From NCBI GenBank assembly GCA_017562135.1, contig QEYB01001296.1, positions 372,001 to 436,000 on the forward strand: a stretch of 64,000 nucleotides of DNA, given 5' to 3'. The notes beneath the pieces are model-generated. The model did not search any database, was not told the origin of the DNA, and saw only the letters and a program-made list of their open reading frames with translations. A program made the translations under genes and the position numbers. Below, in pieces: positions 22,701-37,100 of the stretch. Each line of letters begins with the position of its first letter. Position 1 is the first letter of the stretch. The DNA comes from Dipylidium caninum. Its lineage: Eukaryota; Platyhelminthes; Cestoda; Cyclophyllidea; Dipylidiidae.

Positions 22701-24790
22701 AAGCACGCGAGCATGCATGGCATTATGCGTCGTCTTTTCGCTTCCTTCAGCTCCAGGTACTTCCGCCACTATCAATGTGGGCGCTTTTGACCCAACAAGT
22801 TTCGCTCCACTACACCTTGCCTTTGGCTAATACTAGTATTAACCTTTTACTAAAACTACCTATATTAACTTTTGTGATATTCAGATAACCATTGTGGGAT
22901 GGAACTTTTCCTTTTTTTAGCTGAATTTTTCCAACAACTTTGTTACCAAATTCTAATCTAACAACGAAACTAGGGATTAAGGCTATTCAAAATCTGAGCC
23001 AGACACTCAGTAGCGATGGACATTACCCTAAGACTACTTATTCCAACCTCAAAAACAAATAAGTCAGGTAGTTAAGTACATTTTCTTGTTAACCTCAATG
23101 GGTAGTGAACTATTTCCTCATTTTTACTGCCTAACCCTGAATTGGCGATCATTGTCACTTTTTTACTCAGTTACTCCAACTGGCAGGCCGCTGTTAAGTG
23201 CATCGCCGAGCTGGACTGTCTCCTTTCCCTCGCCAACTACAGCCTATCAGCCGCTGCCGTCACCTGTCGTCCCGAATTCTATTCCCTTGCTCCAGGAATT
23301 AGGGTATATATATGCCATTGTGTGTAAATTCTAATTGATGGTGTAGAATAAATTACCGTCTACTACCCTCCTTGTCTCTTATCCATACAGCCATTCCTGG
23401 AGATAGTGGACGGTCTCCATCCCTGCCTTACGAGGAGCTTCGGTGGCGGTGACATAACTCCTAACGACATGCGGCTAGGTCACATTCCGGACCAAGAGGA
23501 GGTCGTCTCTACGGGCTTCAAGGCTGGCGTCACGGCGCTCCTCATTACCGGACCCAACATGGGCGGAAAATCAACTCTTATGAGACAGACCGCACTCCTG
23601 GCCATTCTTGCCCATTTGGTAACACTTAAGGAAAGAACAGCGTTTTCGTGGATAGACCCACTAGTTGCTATTTTGATTTTATTTGCAGGGCTGTCATATA
23701 CCAGCAAGGAGCTGTCGCCTGACTCCGATCGATCGGGTTTTCACGCGAATCGGTGCGTCGGATCGACTAATCTCCGGTCAGAGCACGTTCTACGTTGAGT
23801 TAGCGGAGGCGGCAGTGATCATCAATCAAGCGACGGCGCACAGCCTTGTGTTGATGGACGAGCTGGGTCGCGGCACTTCGACCCGAGACGGCTCTGCCCT
23901 CGCCTCCGCTGTCATTCGCCACCTTACCACCGCGCGCCCTTCAGGCCCCCTCACGCTCTTCTCCACCCACTATCACGGTCTCGTTGCGACATTGCAGAAG
24001 TGTCAGGCCGCCGCCTCTCTCGATGCGCTCGACATCGGCCACATGGCACGTGGTCCTCTTGCCAGTATTTGACCCAAAATCTCAAATTATACGTTCCGTT
24101 GATCCTTTTTTAAAGCTTGCAATTTATCTCACATGGTTGCGCGTTAATTCAGACTGCTTGACATGCACTTTGTCCGATTACCGACTCATTAGGAATATAT
24201 TTTGTAGGCCTGCCTGATCGGGGATGAGATGACAGAAGAGCAGTCGGGAGACGATGATCTCGAGAGTAGCTTGCAGCGAATCACCTTCCTCTACAAGTTG
24301 GTTCCGTCAGCATGCCCCAAGAGTTACGGTTTCAACGTCGCCCACTTGGCACAAGTCCCCAACGAGGTAGTTTTTTCCACTCTGTATATCGTGAGCTTGA
24401 AATGCTGAATTACTGGCGTTCAAATAGGTAGACTTTTGAACTTTCTGTAGATTATCAATAAGGGCGCGATCATGGCAAGGGAATTTGAGAAAGCAATGCT
24501 GGTTTTCTCGTGTCTTCGGTGAGTTACACGCCCTCCTAGATCATAAAAGAAGCACACGCTCGGCCTTTAGCTACCAATTGTGCACTTTATTGATCTGTAA
24601 GAGATGTATTGAAATGTTTTAACTGATATGGTTTGAAACCTAGATGTTTATAATAGATCCACAGCGACTTCCCACTAATTTTAGGGATATTTTATCGAGA
24701 AAGGTGGATCGCAACCAAGCTCGACGCTGGCTTTCACGACTGAGGGACTTGAGTCGCAAGAAGATGTATGGATCCAAACAAGAAAAGTAA
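16729..24790 (+). CDS. MSH6: DNA mismatch repair protein MSH6 (MutS family)
   Basis: Partner of MSH2 in MutS-alpha, which recognises mismatches and small loops in the nucleus. Exons: 16729-16821, 17090-17755, 17943-18174, 18204-18277, 18762-18833, 19097-19352, 19559-19755, 20074-20182, 20329-20491, 20786-20956, 21048-21132, 21815-21910, 22085-22144, 22530-22756, 23171-23303, 23391-23618, 23689-24045, 24208-24366, 24451-24518, 24685-24790; about 1183 residues. Residues 1-9 (MQRSILSFF) are a PCNA-interacting box. Mismatch Phe-x-Glu is in GKFYELY (about 209-211), Walker [10 protein letters not shown] at about 932-940, Walker [11 protein letters not shown] near 1011, then STHYHGL and CPKSYGFN. 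No PWWP domain is seen. Two junctions are irregular: 18277 is followed by TTAAGT instead of GT, and 24045 by a GC donor. A good 3' splice site ends 9 nt before the ATG, so a 5'-UTR intron or leader addition is possible. Confidence 0.93.
18175..18203 (+). other. 29-nt candidate mini-intron in MSH6
   Basis: Donor gttttaa, acceptor cttctag. Needed to pass an in-frame TAG and join the linker to [16 protein letters not shown] in phase. The exact donor is uncertain because a GT further in would give an even smaller intron. Confidence 0.5.
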
Positions 24791-25130
24791 AGGGGACTTA
24801 TCCCGAAATAAATACTTTTTAACAGATTGCATACCATTTTGCGAGAACAGCTGATGGCATGCTGTGACCGATATCTTTTTCTGTCGGTATTTTTTTACCA
24901 ATTTTTAGTAAAGGGTCGTTTTGTCTATGGTTATTTTTGACTTCAAACATTACTTACGACTTTTTAACTGAAATGCCTGCTTAATATTCTTCATTACGGT
25001 GTTAACAGATTTAAATCTAAAAAGGTCAGATTGTGGAGAACAAAGAAGAGAGAAAGCGAAAAGTAAAGTATGACATTTAGTTAATCTACGTGGGAGGCAG
25101 TCAGGTGAGAGAGATGGAAGGCGTGAGTGT
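24791..25130. other. Convergent intergenic gap MSH6/GBA2
   Basis: 340 bp between the two stop codons; AT-rich. It must hold both 3' UTRs, which may overlap. No gene seen. Confidence 0.6.
24807..24812 (+). terminator. AATAAA polyadenylation signal of MSH6
   Basis: AATAAA only 16 nt after the MSH6 stop, in the 340-bp gap shared with the convergent GBA2 3' end. It implies a very short 3' UTR if used. Confidence 0.5.
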
Positions 25131-28100
25131 CTACTGGTGCGTCAGCTCAATGGCGCGCTGAATACTCCAGATCGCAAGGGGTCGCATGTACCCCAATGAC
25201 CGATAGGTGGCGTCCTTGGTGAACGCTTCAGGAGTCTGGAAGTGAAGGCCCAGTTGGTTATACACGTGCTCAAAACAGGAGCCTGCTAACCTGAAGCCCT
25301 CCGACGCCATACCCTGTAGAAGAGCGCAATTAGTTGTGCCAAACGCCTTATTCAGATCGTCCAATAGAGGGAACTTACATGAAGAATGAGGAGGGCACCA
25401 AGCCCGTAATTGACAGCGACCCAGAACTCTTCGGCTTGCACGTTAGTGGTGTCTATTTTGGAGTTGGAGAGAATGCTGTTAATCGCTCCGAGTCTGCCGT
25501 CACGAACACTGAGCCAATTCAATCGGACGATAGTTTTCAGTGTTTCCATCACAGCGTCCACTGATAGAATCTGAAATAAAGGAGGTCTTTGTATTCGAAC
25601 CATCGAGTAGTGCAACGATTTCGTGTGATAGCAAGGCCGATTTACTCCATTTACGCTGTCTATTTGTGATTTTCGCTTGGCATTTTCTCAAGAAAACTAG
25701 CGTAACATGTGAAAACACGGAGATGATAATGAATTTCCCCTAAGGTATTTGGTACCACATCTACGAAATATGATGTAACTGGTATTTCGCGGTTTTTTGT
25801 AGTTCGCGCTGCTACTTACCTTCATTGCTGTGTAAATGGCTTTTCTTGCGTCTCTCTCGATTAATCGTTACCCCTAAATTAGATTACTATAGCATGTAGA
25901 ATGGAAACCGAGGAGTATATTATTCTATTTGGTTAAAAGTTTCGCAAATGTGGTTTAAAAATTTCTGAAATACCGGAAATACAGTAGAGAATACTTTTAT
26001 CTGAGTGGAGGGGGAGCATCGGTAAAATGGAGGTGTACCGTAGGGTAGGAGGGGCGGGGGGAGGACTCACGGCGTCAGCAGGAGCGCCACCCATTCGAAG
26101 GAACCAGTGGCCGCTCAATTGATCTGCCATCACAGAGCTGTTGTGTGCGTCTAATGGAGTGGTGTTGTCATAGCGGTAAAATTCACCTGTAATTGAAGGC
26201 ATCGATCAACTTTGCATGGTAAATCACTTTCGGCGACCCCTTCATAATCTTTATTGCATGTCGAAGCTTTCTTTTTTGGGCCAATGTATCGGTATTGGTG
26301 TTTACAATTACCCAACCACTGTGCTAGTCTGTTCACTTTTGTGTGTAAACAGAAAGAAAACCGATTTTATATGATTAAACTGTAGGACATCTCCACTCAT
26401 TTGATCAAAAAGTAGCTCACCGCCCCACAGTTGGTTGTGATAAGCCGACTTCGCACGTTTTAGCAGTCCGGAAAGATTGTCCCTGACTTCTGACCAGCGT
26501 CCGGCAGCCCCCAGACGGACCTTGTTGCCCGCGTGCGTGAGCATGTCGTGAGCCGCGTACAGAGCCGCCACCCAAAGCCCTCCTACGTAGGCACTGTTTG
26601 CAAGGATAAAAAACTAGTAGAAGTGGAGGCCGACCTTTATAAATAATTTGGTGCAAGGTTGGTAGATAGATGCAACAGGTTTGAGGGCTTGGGCACAAGT
26701 AGTAGGCAAGGCTGAAGCAACTTTCCTGGAGACAAGGTTGCCGCGGGCAAAATGATGCAATGTCAGAGGAAACCTGATTAAATCGAATCGACACATTTTA
26801 AGAAAGCGTTCGAAAGGTGTTCTACGCGACATTATTACATAAATTAATGATTTCGTGGCATCTTATGGAATACCGCTACTTCCACGACCTGTCAACTGAC
26901 GAACCGTCGCAAGAGTTATTCACGGTATTAGCTGTAAATGACAATTAGACTCCGCACGAAACAGGAAAAGTGGATGTGGCCAAGGCGTGATGAAATGGAT
27001 GGCTTAGAAAACCGATGTGAGGAGTTATCGTAGCGTTGGTCGGGATGTAAAAACGCGACGAATCTGGCAATACAAGAAGTAGTGCAAGTGAAATATATAT
27101 ACCTCAGGCCCCTCGATTTCCAGGTGTCATAGGTTTGGTCTGGGAAACCTGCATTTTCGATGATCCCATCCCCATCAGTATCCCATTTTTCCAGGCAGGA
27201 CTGGACAACAGCCTAAAAATAAAGTGGTGTTCCAAAAAGACATCACCAAAAGAGCAACCGCGAAAGGGTAGTGAGAACAATGATTATAAGCTTGCTCTAC
27301 GAGTTGTTTAACTAATTTGGCGGGATAATAATGGGGACCTAAAAATATCTGCCAGATTCTATGCTATATATTAAACTGTATTCAACCATGCAATTCGCGG
27401 TCCCTAACAATTTCATAGCATTGCATCACATCCCGTTGCTACCAAAAATAACTCATTGCACCCTAAAGATAACAACAAAATTATACAGTTTTGGAACAAT
27501 AAACTCACTATTATGACGGGTAGAACGTAGTGGAGAAAATCACGGTTACCGGTAATCTTCCAGTCGCGCCATGCCATCAGAATAAGCTTGGGGGAGAGAT
27601 CCTTCCAAGTGTCAGTGGGATACATAATGTAGGCGTTGACACTAAACCAAGGCTCGCGTTCGGGATCACCACAGTCGTGGGGCACGCCGAGACAGGCGTT
27701 GCAGGGACCCTTGACGCCCTTATAGATAAAAGTCACCGGGGTGGAATCCTCCGAGGCAGTCATATCCACCAAGTCGTAGAGCACTGCCAGTTCAATCTTC
27801 GGCCACAGCTCTATTAATGCCCACGAGGCGTTGAAGTGGACATCGTAGGTGTTAAACATGCGGTACTCATGACCTGTAAGAAGTAGTGTACGATAAATCG
27901 TTAGATGTGAGAAGTCATTGCTCTTTCACATCAAATTGTCTCCAAGGTCACCAATAGGTTTGATAAACGTGCACAGTACCCTAAGAAAGATGTAGTTTGA
28001 AGCGAATTCCAAAAAGCAGTTGTTTATATAAGAGGAAATATGAAGCATGTAAGTCTACGGTCTACAAGCGAAAAGGATGGATTTTTGCGAACGAAGCTTT

Positions 28101-31100
28101 AGTGTCAATGCGTTGACAGAGTAATTAAAAGGTCAAAAAGATGTGAACGAATAGCAAAGGGTTCTGCGTGAGTACTATCAGATATATGAGTCTTGAGAAT
28201 AATGACGAATACAAAAGAACCAGACTACCTACTATAGGAAAACGGTGCCCAACTACGCTAGTCGAACGTAGATTTGGCAAATGACGAGGACTAAGGAAGA
28301 TGCGAGCCCCAGATGTAAGCAAACAGTTTTAAATAAATCACACAAATACGTAATTTGCAAAGGAGAGCGTGGAGAGGGTGGAGCGTTGTTCATCCAATGA
28401 CACACAAGAAACATGTTGTAGTCCACTGTGAGGGTTGAAACATGAATGCTCATTATTGACCTCAGGAGGATCACAACATTTCCCAATGTAATGTGGCACA
28501 CCATACCAAGTTAGTAACCCGTCCGATAAATCTTGTTCAGAACTGAGCTTACGAATGACTCTTCATCTTTGGACCAATCGTTTGCGTTCAAGTTACCTTC
28601 ATGAAGAGTTGTCAAATATCAACCTCAGACTTTAGCAGAAAAGAGTCGCGTGTGATGGCTTTGGAGAAAATTCAAAAAAATGTGGAAAGTATGGTAGAAG
28701 GGCCCAAGCCGTCCCCATAGGTGTAGCGTAAACCGAATCTCAGACCTTAATTACTTGACACAATAGCAACAAATATTTGGCTAAATGAACATATTTTGGG
28801 ATGTGGAGAAAGCACGAATTGTTGGATCTGGAAGACCAACCTTCAAGGTAAGCGAAGAGACCCATCTTGCGACCATGGGCAGCGCGGGCTTGGAAGGGCG
28901 AGGTGTGAGTGTTATTGGCGGTACCCGCGGCCGACTGTGCAGCGTCGCGACCGGTGAGGCTGAGGGGATCTATCGTGACGTGGGGGTTGCGTTTGCGCAC
29001 AGCATCGATGGGCGGCTCATCGCAAGTAACGCTGGCGTTCGGCAAGGGGTCCAACCACACTGTTCCGCCGTCAGATATGAAGTAGAGCTCATTAAACAGG
29101 GCCGACTTATACCAATCAGGCAGATTGCTGCGAATAAAATAAACAGAATAGACATCGGTTCTCTTATTGAGCCTATGGCACATACCAATTATGCAAATTC
29201 CGAAGTTATCGGAAGAAAAGACAAAATAAGTCAAAGGGCCGTTCAGAAGCGGTCTGTGTTGTTCTTAACGCTATACATTTTAATCTCGAGGAAATACGTT
29301 GAACCAAATTTAACTACTGATGGTAACGAAGAATTCAGAGAATAAGAAAATCATCGCCACAGGCAGTGGGATTTCAGAATATTACGTGAGATTTTCGCCC
29401 TCCATAGGAGATGACCACAAACGCGAACGTATTTGTTCAAGCAGAAGTTCAAACCAGTTTTAAAGAAGAAAATGTTGGGTAAATAAAATTCATAGCAACG
29501 GACATAGCTGGGAGAAGTGGTGTCGAGATCTCGCGATCGACGCGGGCTATAAACACACGAAAGAGGGCATCTGGGTTAAACTGTCCCCCTTATTTATCTC
29601 CCCTGAGGATAAAAGGTTTGGCAGGAGAGGGGATCGGGGCAAGAGCTTTCTAACAAGGAGTTAGCATAAGTCGCAAGTTGGGGGACATAAGTGGTTAGAT
29701 TTGACCTTTCGAAAGTTTAGAGCTAACAAATCGAGTTCATAGATCTAGGTGAAAATAAGCACAGAAAATGACATCATATTTATACTTCAGCCACGGTGAT
29801 TCGGGAGGTAAATTTATTAAATCCTTTTCTTTCGAGAATCGCATCAATTTGACGTCGTAAAGGCTTTTAAGATGCCATCGGCCAGAATTTTGGAAGTTGA
29901 GCACAAAAATGAGATGTAAATTCTCTTTTTTAACATATTCGAGGCTCTACCATCAAAACCAGGGTCTTTTTGAAGGAAAAATTCGCGGAGCCAGTTATAA
30001 AATTGGGAAATTTATGAAAAAAAAGGAGGGGAGATGAGCGAATATTCGAAACTGCCTAATAAGATTCACTGAGTTCACTTGGATAAAATTTAAAAGCGAT
30101 CCAATTATACACCTGTACACCGCTCACCTACGAATCCAAAAAACCCCAAGGAGGGCTGCTACTCATAAATGATTGACTTAAATGCAACAGAGCTAACAAA
30201 TTTAGGTGAAAAATAGGAAAGTAAAGGAACACAAACTCATCTTCGGTGCCGATAAGCAGTAGATTGTCAGCCAGCAGCGCCTCGGCACTAAGTGCTGAGC
30301 CTGGCACACGGACAGTCATAACTTCATCGACAACCGGTCCGCCAAGGTGTAGAAGGTGAGGACACGACCGGAGCAACGGAATAGTTAATGCAATGCAACC
30401 ATGTGTTTAAACGAACTCTGTTCTTGTCGCGCATGCGCGCCTCTCCGAGACGAGGTCCGAGTCGCATGCATCATCAAATAAGTAATTTAGCGAAGTCCAC
30501 TGAGACTCCAGCTATGCTGGCCAACAGGCCATCCCATACCAAGCTACCTAAGATGGTTAATTCATTGGGGGGTTAAAACAACGTAAGCTTCCTAAGTTTC
30601 GGACGAGTTAATGAACTAGAAGGTGAGATGTTCAAGCAGTCCATGTTGCATCAAATGAATGTGTCAGCCAGACATGAAAAAACCTAGAATTGGTAGTCTT
30701 TTTAGTTAGTGCAGATAATGCAAAGGCAGGCGCCCTTGCAGACGAGAAATAACCGAAAAAGGCAGATGTTACTGAAAAAAGGCATTAACGGAAATGGTCC
30801 AAGATTGAAGAATACTAAAAACTAACATTTTACGGTTTTATTAAACAGTAAAACTCTCTAGAGACGATTGCGACACGGGAGGTGGAGCGAAAGCATTTGT
30901 CTTTGCTTCACATAACTAAATGATGATTTTTATGGGGTAGATCATAACTGCGTTTTTCCATGAGTAAATGAAAGGATGTTTAGCCGAAAAAAAAAGCTAA
31001 AAGGCCCGAGATCTGATGGGAGAAAGTCAAAATCAAAAAACGAAGCCTTTTTCACATATCACCACCTTTCGTGAAATAGAGCAGATGGAGTGTTACGGAG

Positions 31101-34100
31101 AAAACTCAGTGACACAATCAGGCCTCACTAAATGAAAAGTTGTGCGATTGAGATAAAAAACCGCACATCTTCCAATTTCTAAAACTATATTTTCTCGAAA
31201 ACATAAAAGAATTCTAAACCCACGTCATTCACCAAATACAAAAAAGCAAGTTAACAGAGGGTTGAATGGGAAGAGTCGAGAAAGCGACAAGCAGTTTAAA
31301 AGCCGAAAGGAAAGAAGGAAAAGGAGAACGCACGGATCAGAGAGAATGGGGGCCTGCCACTCGATGATAGCCTTCTTCCATCTACGCCAATTCTCCGCAG
31401 CATATGTAAGAAGCTCTTTCGTTCCCCTGATGATATCCTCAGAAAACCAGCGGGTATACCGTCTGCAATGCAAGATCAGATATCAGAAAAAATGACTTTT
31501 GAAAGAGAAAGGTGGTGAAAGAATGTTAGTGTTTTTACCAAATAGGTGCTTATGATAAGTAACTTTAAAGTCTACGAATTATTTCAAGTAATATAATGCC
31601 CAAAAGTTTTTAGACGTTTTCGCCAAAATACCTTGTAGGCTCGTATAAAGTGGGCAACCTCAGAGAACATCAGAAACACTGGTGATTGATATCATCTATT
31701 CAGCTCTGAATGTAACTGGTTAAAAATTCAATTGCCATCTTCACGAATTGTTTCTAACCGAATAGAAAATGTTCCCTTGGAGGCCACAAGTGCAAATGCT
31801 TTAGTTAAAAGTGGGCCTGGAAAGTTAAGCGAAACGTTTTTGAGCTTTTCAACTGGGTTTCAAGCCTAAGGATGCAAAAATCCTCCTTCCAGCATGCATA
31901 AATAGCACCAGTTTTAGTCATCTTTCAATGTGAAAGAAAATTTGAATGTCGAAGAGAATGCGCCGCTGGCAATAGGCCGTGTGTTATGGTACAAAGTGAA
32001 CCCCCTTGAGATGGAATGAAAGGTCAGAAGAGGGAGAGCTACTTTATGCCGGCAGAAGTCTTTGTCTTAACGAGCACGTCAGAACGGATCAAAAACCTTA
32101 TCTGCAGAAAACGAATTGCGAATGGAAAGGAAGTTGAGGCGTTGGCGAATGAACTAATCATTTTGCAACGATCCATGCTGGAAAAGTGGAAGATGAGAAG
32201 TACTAACCAAGTAGAAAGAAGCCAAAGAGCGCGTTATACGATTTCAAAACCTGTTAAGAAGATGAAGTAAGTGCACTTGTTGATTGATGTAACATGCGGA
32301 AGTTAGTTTTAAGTAATATTATCAAGGGTGGTCTTCCCGCGTTTAAGAGGACAGACTAGATTATTCTACGACGGTCCAAGTAAACACATTTATCACCACC
32401 GGAAATCATCTCGACATGCGGAGACATCGGTAAGCAGGATTTGTGCCTGGCATTTTCAGAGAGGTCACTTGAGCCTTCATGATTAAAAGGTAAGTTAAAA
32501 ATTGAATAAATTAAACAGAAAATTTTTGGACTGAATTTATTCACGCAATGTGGCAAAAGGTAATGCATTAGAAAATTTCCTACCGAATCGGTGGCAAAAA
32601 ATACAACCGATCAGATACATTCTGTTAAGAAATATTAGATGGGGAGTACGTGAATCCAAAAGGTGGCGAAGATGGTGGGAATAACAAGCATAAAGCCTCG
32701 AAAAAAGTGCACTCAACCTTATTATTTATATCGCGCTGTGGTTAGTGGGGATTACACCTTTCGAGGGGTTGAAAGGAAATAATGAAAAGAAAATACTGTG
32801 ATGAATAGTGTAGCGACTGTGGCCTACTTGAAGAGAGCACAAAGCGATGTTCAAAAAGTGTGGGATATCGCAGAAATTTACTAAACCAAATGCCCGATTA
32901 CCGTCTCAGAAACCAAATCCAGCAGAAGGAGAAGCGTTTACAGCGAAGTTAAGAAAACCAAATCGGAGGAGGGAGGAGAGGGTGGGTTGAAACTCACCGC
33001 CGATAGGCGACAGTGGCTGATCGGAAATGAATCCGAGGGATGTGCCAAGTGACGAAGAAGTGAAGAGTGCTAGTGCCCGCCTCCAGAACCGCCGTAGGCC
33101 GGGAAGCGGTGTTCGACGAGGTGCTGTAGGCAGGCGGCACAATACATGTTGCGCACACAGCCATCACTAATTTTGAGGAACGTCTCTTGTTTCCCTCGCG
33201 TTTGTAACCTGTGTCGAAGGGGAAGAGATTGAAGAAATGTGCAAGGGTTCCCACGCAGACTCAGTTTAAAGGAGTTTCCGGTTATTTACTTAAGATAAAA
33301 TGCAAACAATTCCCCACGAATCCCCTAATTCGAGCGTACAAATGCGTCTTACTTGGATGGGGAATAAGGTAGCAAATAAAAAAACATTGTCAATAAGTTT
33401 GCCTTTAAGGAAGTTCGATTCTCCCAACATCAGATGTTTGTGCATCACGCGATAGAGGAATAACATAAGTGACAATCATGAGTGAAGAAGGGTTCGGGTA
33501 TAATCACCCCATGAAAGTACTGGATAGACTTCAGTGGTGGCAATCGCCACCTGCAGAGTTGACATTTGGCATAAATACATTTCAGATCAACGAACGCAAA
33601 ATGACCAAACGGTGAATTGAAAGTAACATAAAAGAGCAATGGTTGCCAATTTCAAGCTGCACTTCTCAAACATTTGTTCGAAGTGGGAATGACTCCCTCT
33701 CCGAGAAACTCCGTCACAAAGTGACATTCATTTATCTCTAAGAAAGTGGTGTTAAGTTTAAGAATAACCTCAACGCGACCTCCAAGGAACGAAGCTGCTA
33801 TGTTAGTGGACTGGCCGAATAAAAAGGGTGATTTAATTCCTTAACCGGTCATATTTCGTATAGTGAATATAATGGAAAAAAACAACAATCTATTTGTAAG
33901 TGCCACTTAGGCGGAACTTAGCGATTAATCAACTGCACATGGGATAATGTAACAATCGGCCTCAATCCATTCTTTAAATCCCAAACGGGTTTCTACAGCC
34001 TACAAAGTAGCGAATGCACGCCAACACTATACTATTCTTTTGAATGACAAGGCCGTTAACTTAGAATATTAGAAGTAATATCTGGAAGTGACAAGCAAAT

Positions 34101-37100
34101 TTTCAGTTTGCGAAGCTTAACCACTTGAAGGCCTACTTTTCCAATTTCATCAATGAAAAACGGAAGGGGGAACACGTTTAATGCAAAAGTTACTTTCAGA
34201 GTCCCAATTTTACTGTAAATATTGCATAAATTTACAGGTCAGAGTGTTCCACAAATGACGGCAAATGGCGACACTCAAGTGACAAGACTAAAATACAGTA
34301 GCATTCCATAAAGTCATGCGACACGCATAATTAGGCCTCAGTTTTGGTCAAAATTTTAACCGATACGAGCTGTTGGCTCACCAAGGACTCTTACGTCTAG
34401 CCCATGTTTGACGGAGAAGCAACGTGGCAAAAAATACGCCGACGCCAAGCACAATTAGAAAAAAATAACAAAGTAGTGATTAACTTTAAAATGACCGACC
34501 GGAAATGACTGATGGAGTAGACATCAGTTAGGCCGAGCCGACAAAACACAAGTGTTCACGTGGGCTCCAAGTCGTAACGAGCAATCACAACCCTCAAAAA
34601 ATATGATGCGGTGAAGATAATACCTGTTCTTATCAGATTAGGGGGTAAAACAAAGGACAGACTGTTAAATAAACGCCAAAGAATAGAAGATACATACATA
34701 CGAACTCGACATCGAATGAGATTACGTTTTCCTTAGGTAAGTCGTGAATTAAAGACATTTGTGTTTAATGTGATAAAATGGGCACTTGCTCAATCATTAA
34801 TCACATTGTGGAGTGAATTTTATTTATTGTATTCGTAAGTATCTGAATCAAATTCGAAATCGTGATAAGCTGCCAATACCAAACAAATCACGTTATAAGG
34901 CACATGTTAAGATTTAAGGTCGCCGGCGACAAGCCTGCGCATCACGACATTGATAACTTCAAACACGATCACTGGGGTCACGGTAGATACATGGGGTTAT
35001 GTCAAATTTGTCACTCGAGCCAATGTTTTGCTAGCGGCCAAGTGGTGTTGGTAGAACCATCTCGCACAATAAACCATCAATACTATAAAATTGAGCCGCA
35101 TAAAGAGGGAATATATTGCATCAGCGCAAACGGCCACAAGCCTTACATGTAGTATCATCATTGAGTACACCAGTAGTTTTGAGGCCTTTCCAGAAAACCA
35201 GGGCCGGAGGTGCACAAGTATGGGCCTTCGAGTTGCCCTGTGTTGGTGTCTCAGATGAGTGAGAGGATAAAGAGGCAGAAGATGAAGGAAAGACACGACT
35301 CTCATTTTTGGATTCGGAGCGACGCATACGGCCTCTCGGTGGAACTTTGTGCAAAGTCTTATATTGAAATCCAGGGCAACGTGTGACCTTCACCTAAATG
35401 ACAGACAAGGCAGTGTCAGTCAGCCCCCTTTAAGGCTACAGAATGGCATCAATGAGTGCAACTGACGGTCTTCTGGAGGCTGATAATGCAATATTGAAGA
35501 CGTCATATATCCGAGGTCGAAATAATTTGGGTGAAAATGAAAAATTTTGTTTGGCTACCACGACAAACGGTAGGATTTAGGAATTACTAGTGCAATTCTT
35601 GGGGGTACTTATTGTCCCATTGGAGAAAAAAGAGGTGGGCTCCAAAATAAGTTTACTGATAAATGTCAATAATTTATTGATATGGTCTATAAAGACTGTT
35701 CGGAGTGGCTTTGATTATGTTGTAAACCTATTACAAAACCTTAGGTTAGCAACTAATACTTAATAGGGAAACAAAGGAGAACGGAAAAATGGAGGGATAT
35801 ATGAAGTTTGCCTTATTTGAAGCAGCGGCTGCGACGCCAAAGCAACAAGGTATGTGGTAGCCAATGCGAGTCTCCATAAGGCAACCACGTAGAGGGCCGG
35901 CCTCGAAGGTTTGCGTTAGTTCATCCTTGAAGATGTCAATGGAGGTATGCACAGCTTCAGGGTCACAGCATTGAGCACTCGCGGAGCCGGGCACAGACGG
36001 TGGCGAATGGTTTTTGTAGCGCGGACCTCGCCAAGTTAGCGTTATCGAGACTCGTGCTTCCTGCGTGGGATGGAAGTTAAGGACTGTCCACTGGAAAACC
36101 CCAACTGGCAAACAACTGTCTTTATAGTTGTGTGGAATTACTGGGGATATCTAAAGTCAAAATGAGGCACATGAAGGTCTGCATAACACAACAGAAGAAA
36201 CAGGTAGAACAACTTGGAGCATAAATGCCCATGACACAAGTTATCAACAGGATTTGGGACATTTTGTAAACAAAAATTTGCGTAAAGCACACAAATATAC
36301 CCAATCGCGCCGATATCGAATGAGCAAAATGATTAACTTAAATAAACTTTTGTTCAGAAGAATTGATACCATGTGAATTACGAAAATAAGCGTCGAACAG
36401 TAAGACAAATACTTTAGGATTAATGCCAAAGTGGAAGTTCCAAATAAAACCGCCTCAGATGTTTTAAACACTTAAGCGTTTAATGTACTTAATATGCATT
36501 AACCCGAATACACGCGAAAATTAACTCACTTGCTCGCAAACAAGTATTAAAGCTAATTCAGGAAGTTCATAAATAGTCCAAGAGCGGGGATAGAGGCCGA
36601 TGTAATGACCGCGGTCGGCAGGAAAGCCCCATTCCCAGGGCAATAAGCCATGAGGGATATCGGATCCAGTGTTGTATGGCGAAAGGACTTTCTGATAAAC
36701 TTCGCCCCCGCGGAACACGGTAACGATAAACTACATAAGGCAAAACGGTATAAATTCGCGTAAAAAGACAAAAGTGGACAACAATGGCGGCACTGCACCT
36801 GATCAGCGGCATTGACCTTATGGTTGTATATTCCAGGGCGAAGACTTGAGCGACAAAACTCTCCTTTAAAACCACGTCCGATCGTACCACAACCAATGCC
36901 GCCCAAGGGCACACCATACATGGGTTCCATTCGGACCGGATTTAAAGGATCGATAAAAGGCATGGTTTTCGATTTTTTGTTTGGAATATAAATCCGACAT
37001 AGATACCTAAGGATGAGTTTTTGGATTAAAAAAAGATATCAGGGTAAACAGTCGAGAATAATAAATCCGTGATATGTTGATTGAATGAATGAGTACTTTC

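Noticed and set aside
25855..25875. GBA2 exon 13 starting at the better-looking acceptor atttag (about 25873)
   Set aside because: That start places an in-frame TAA at once; the acceptor at 25856-25857 keeps the frame.
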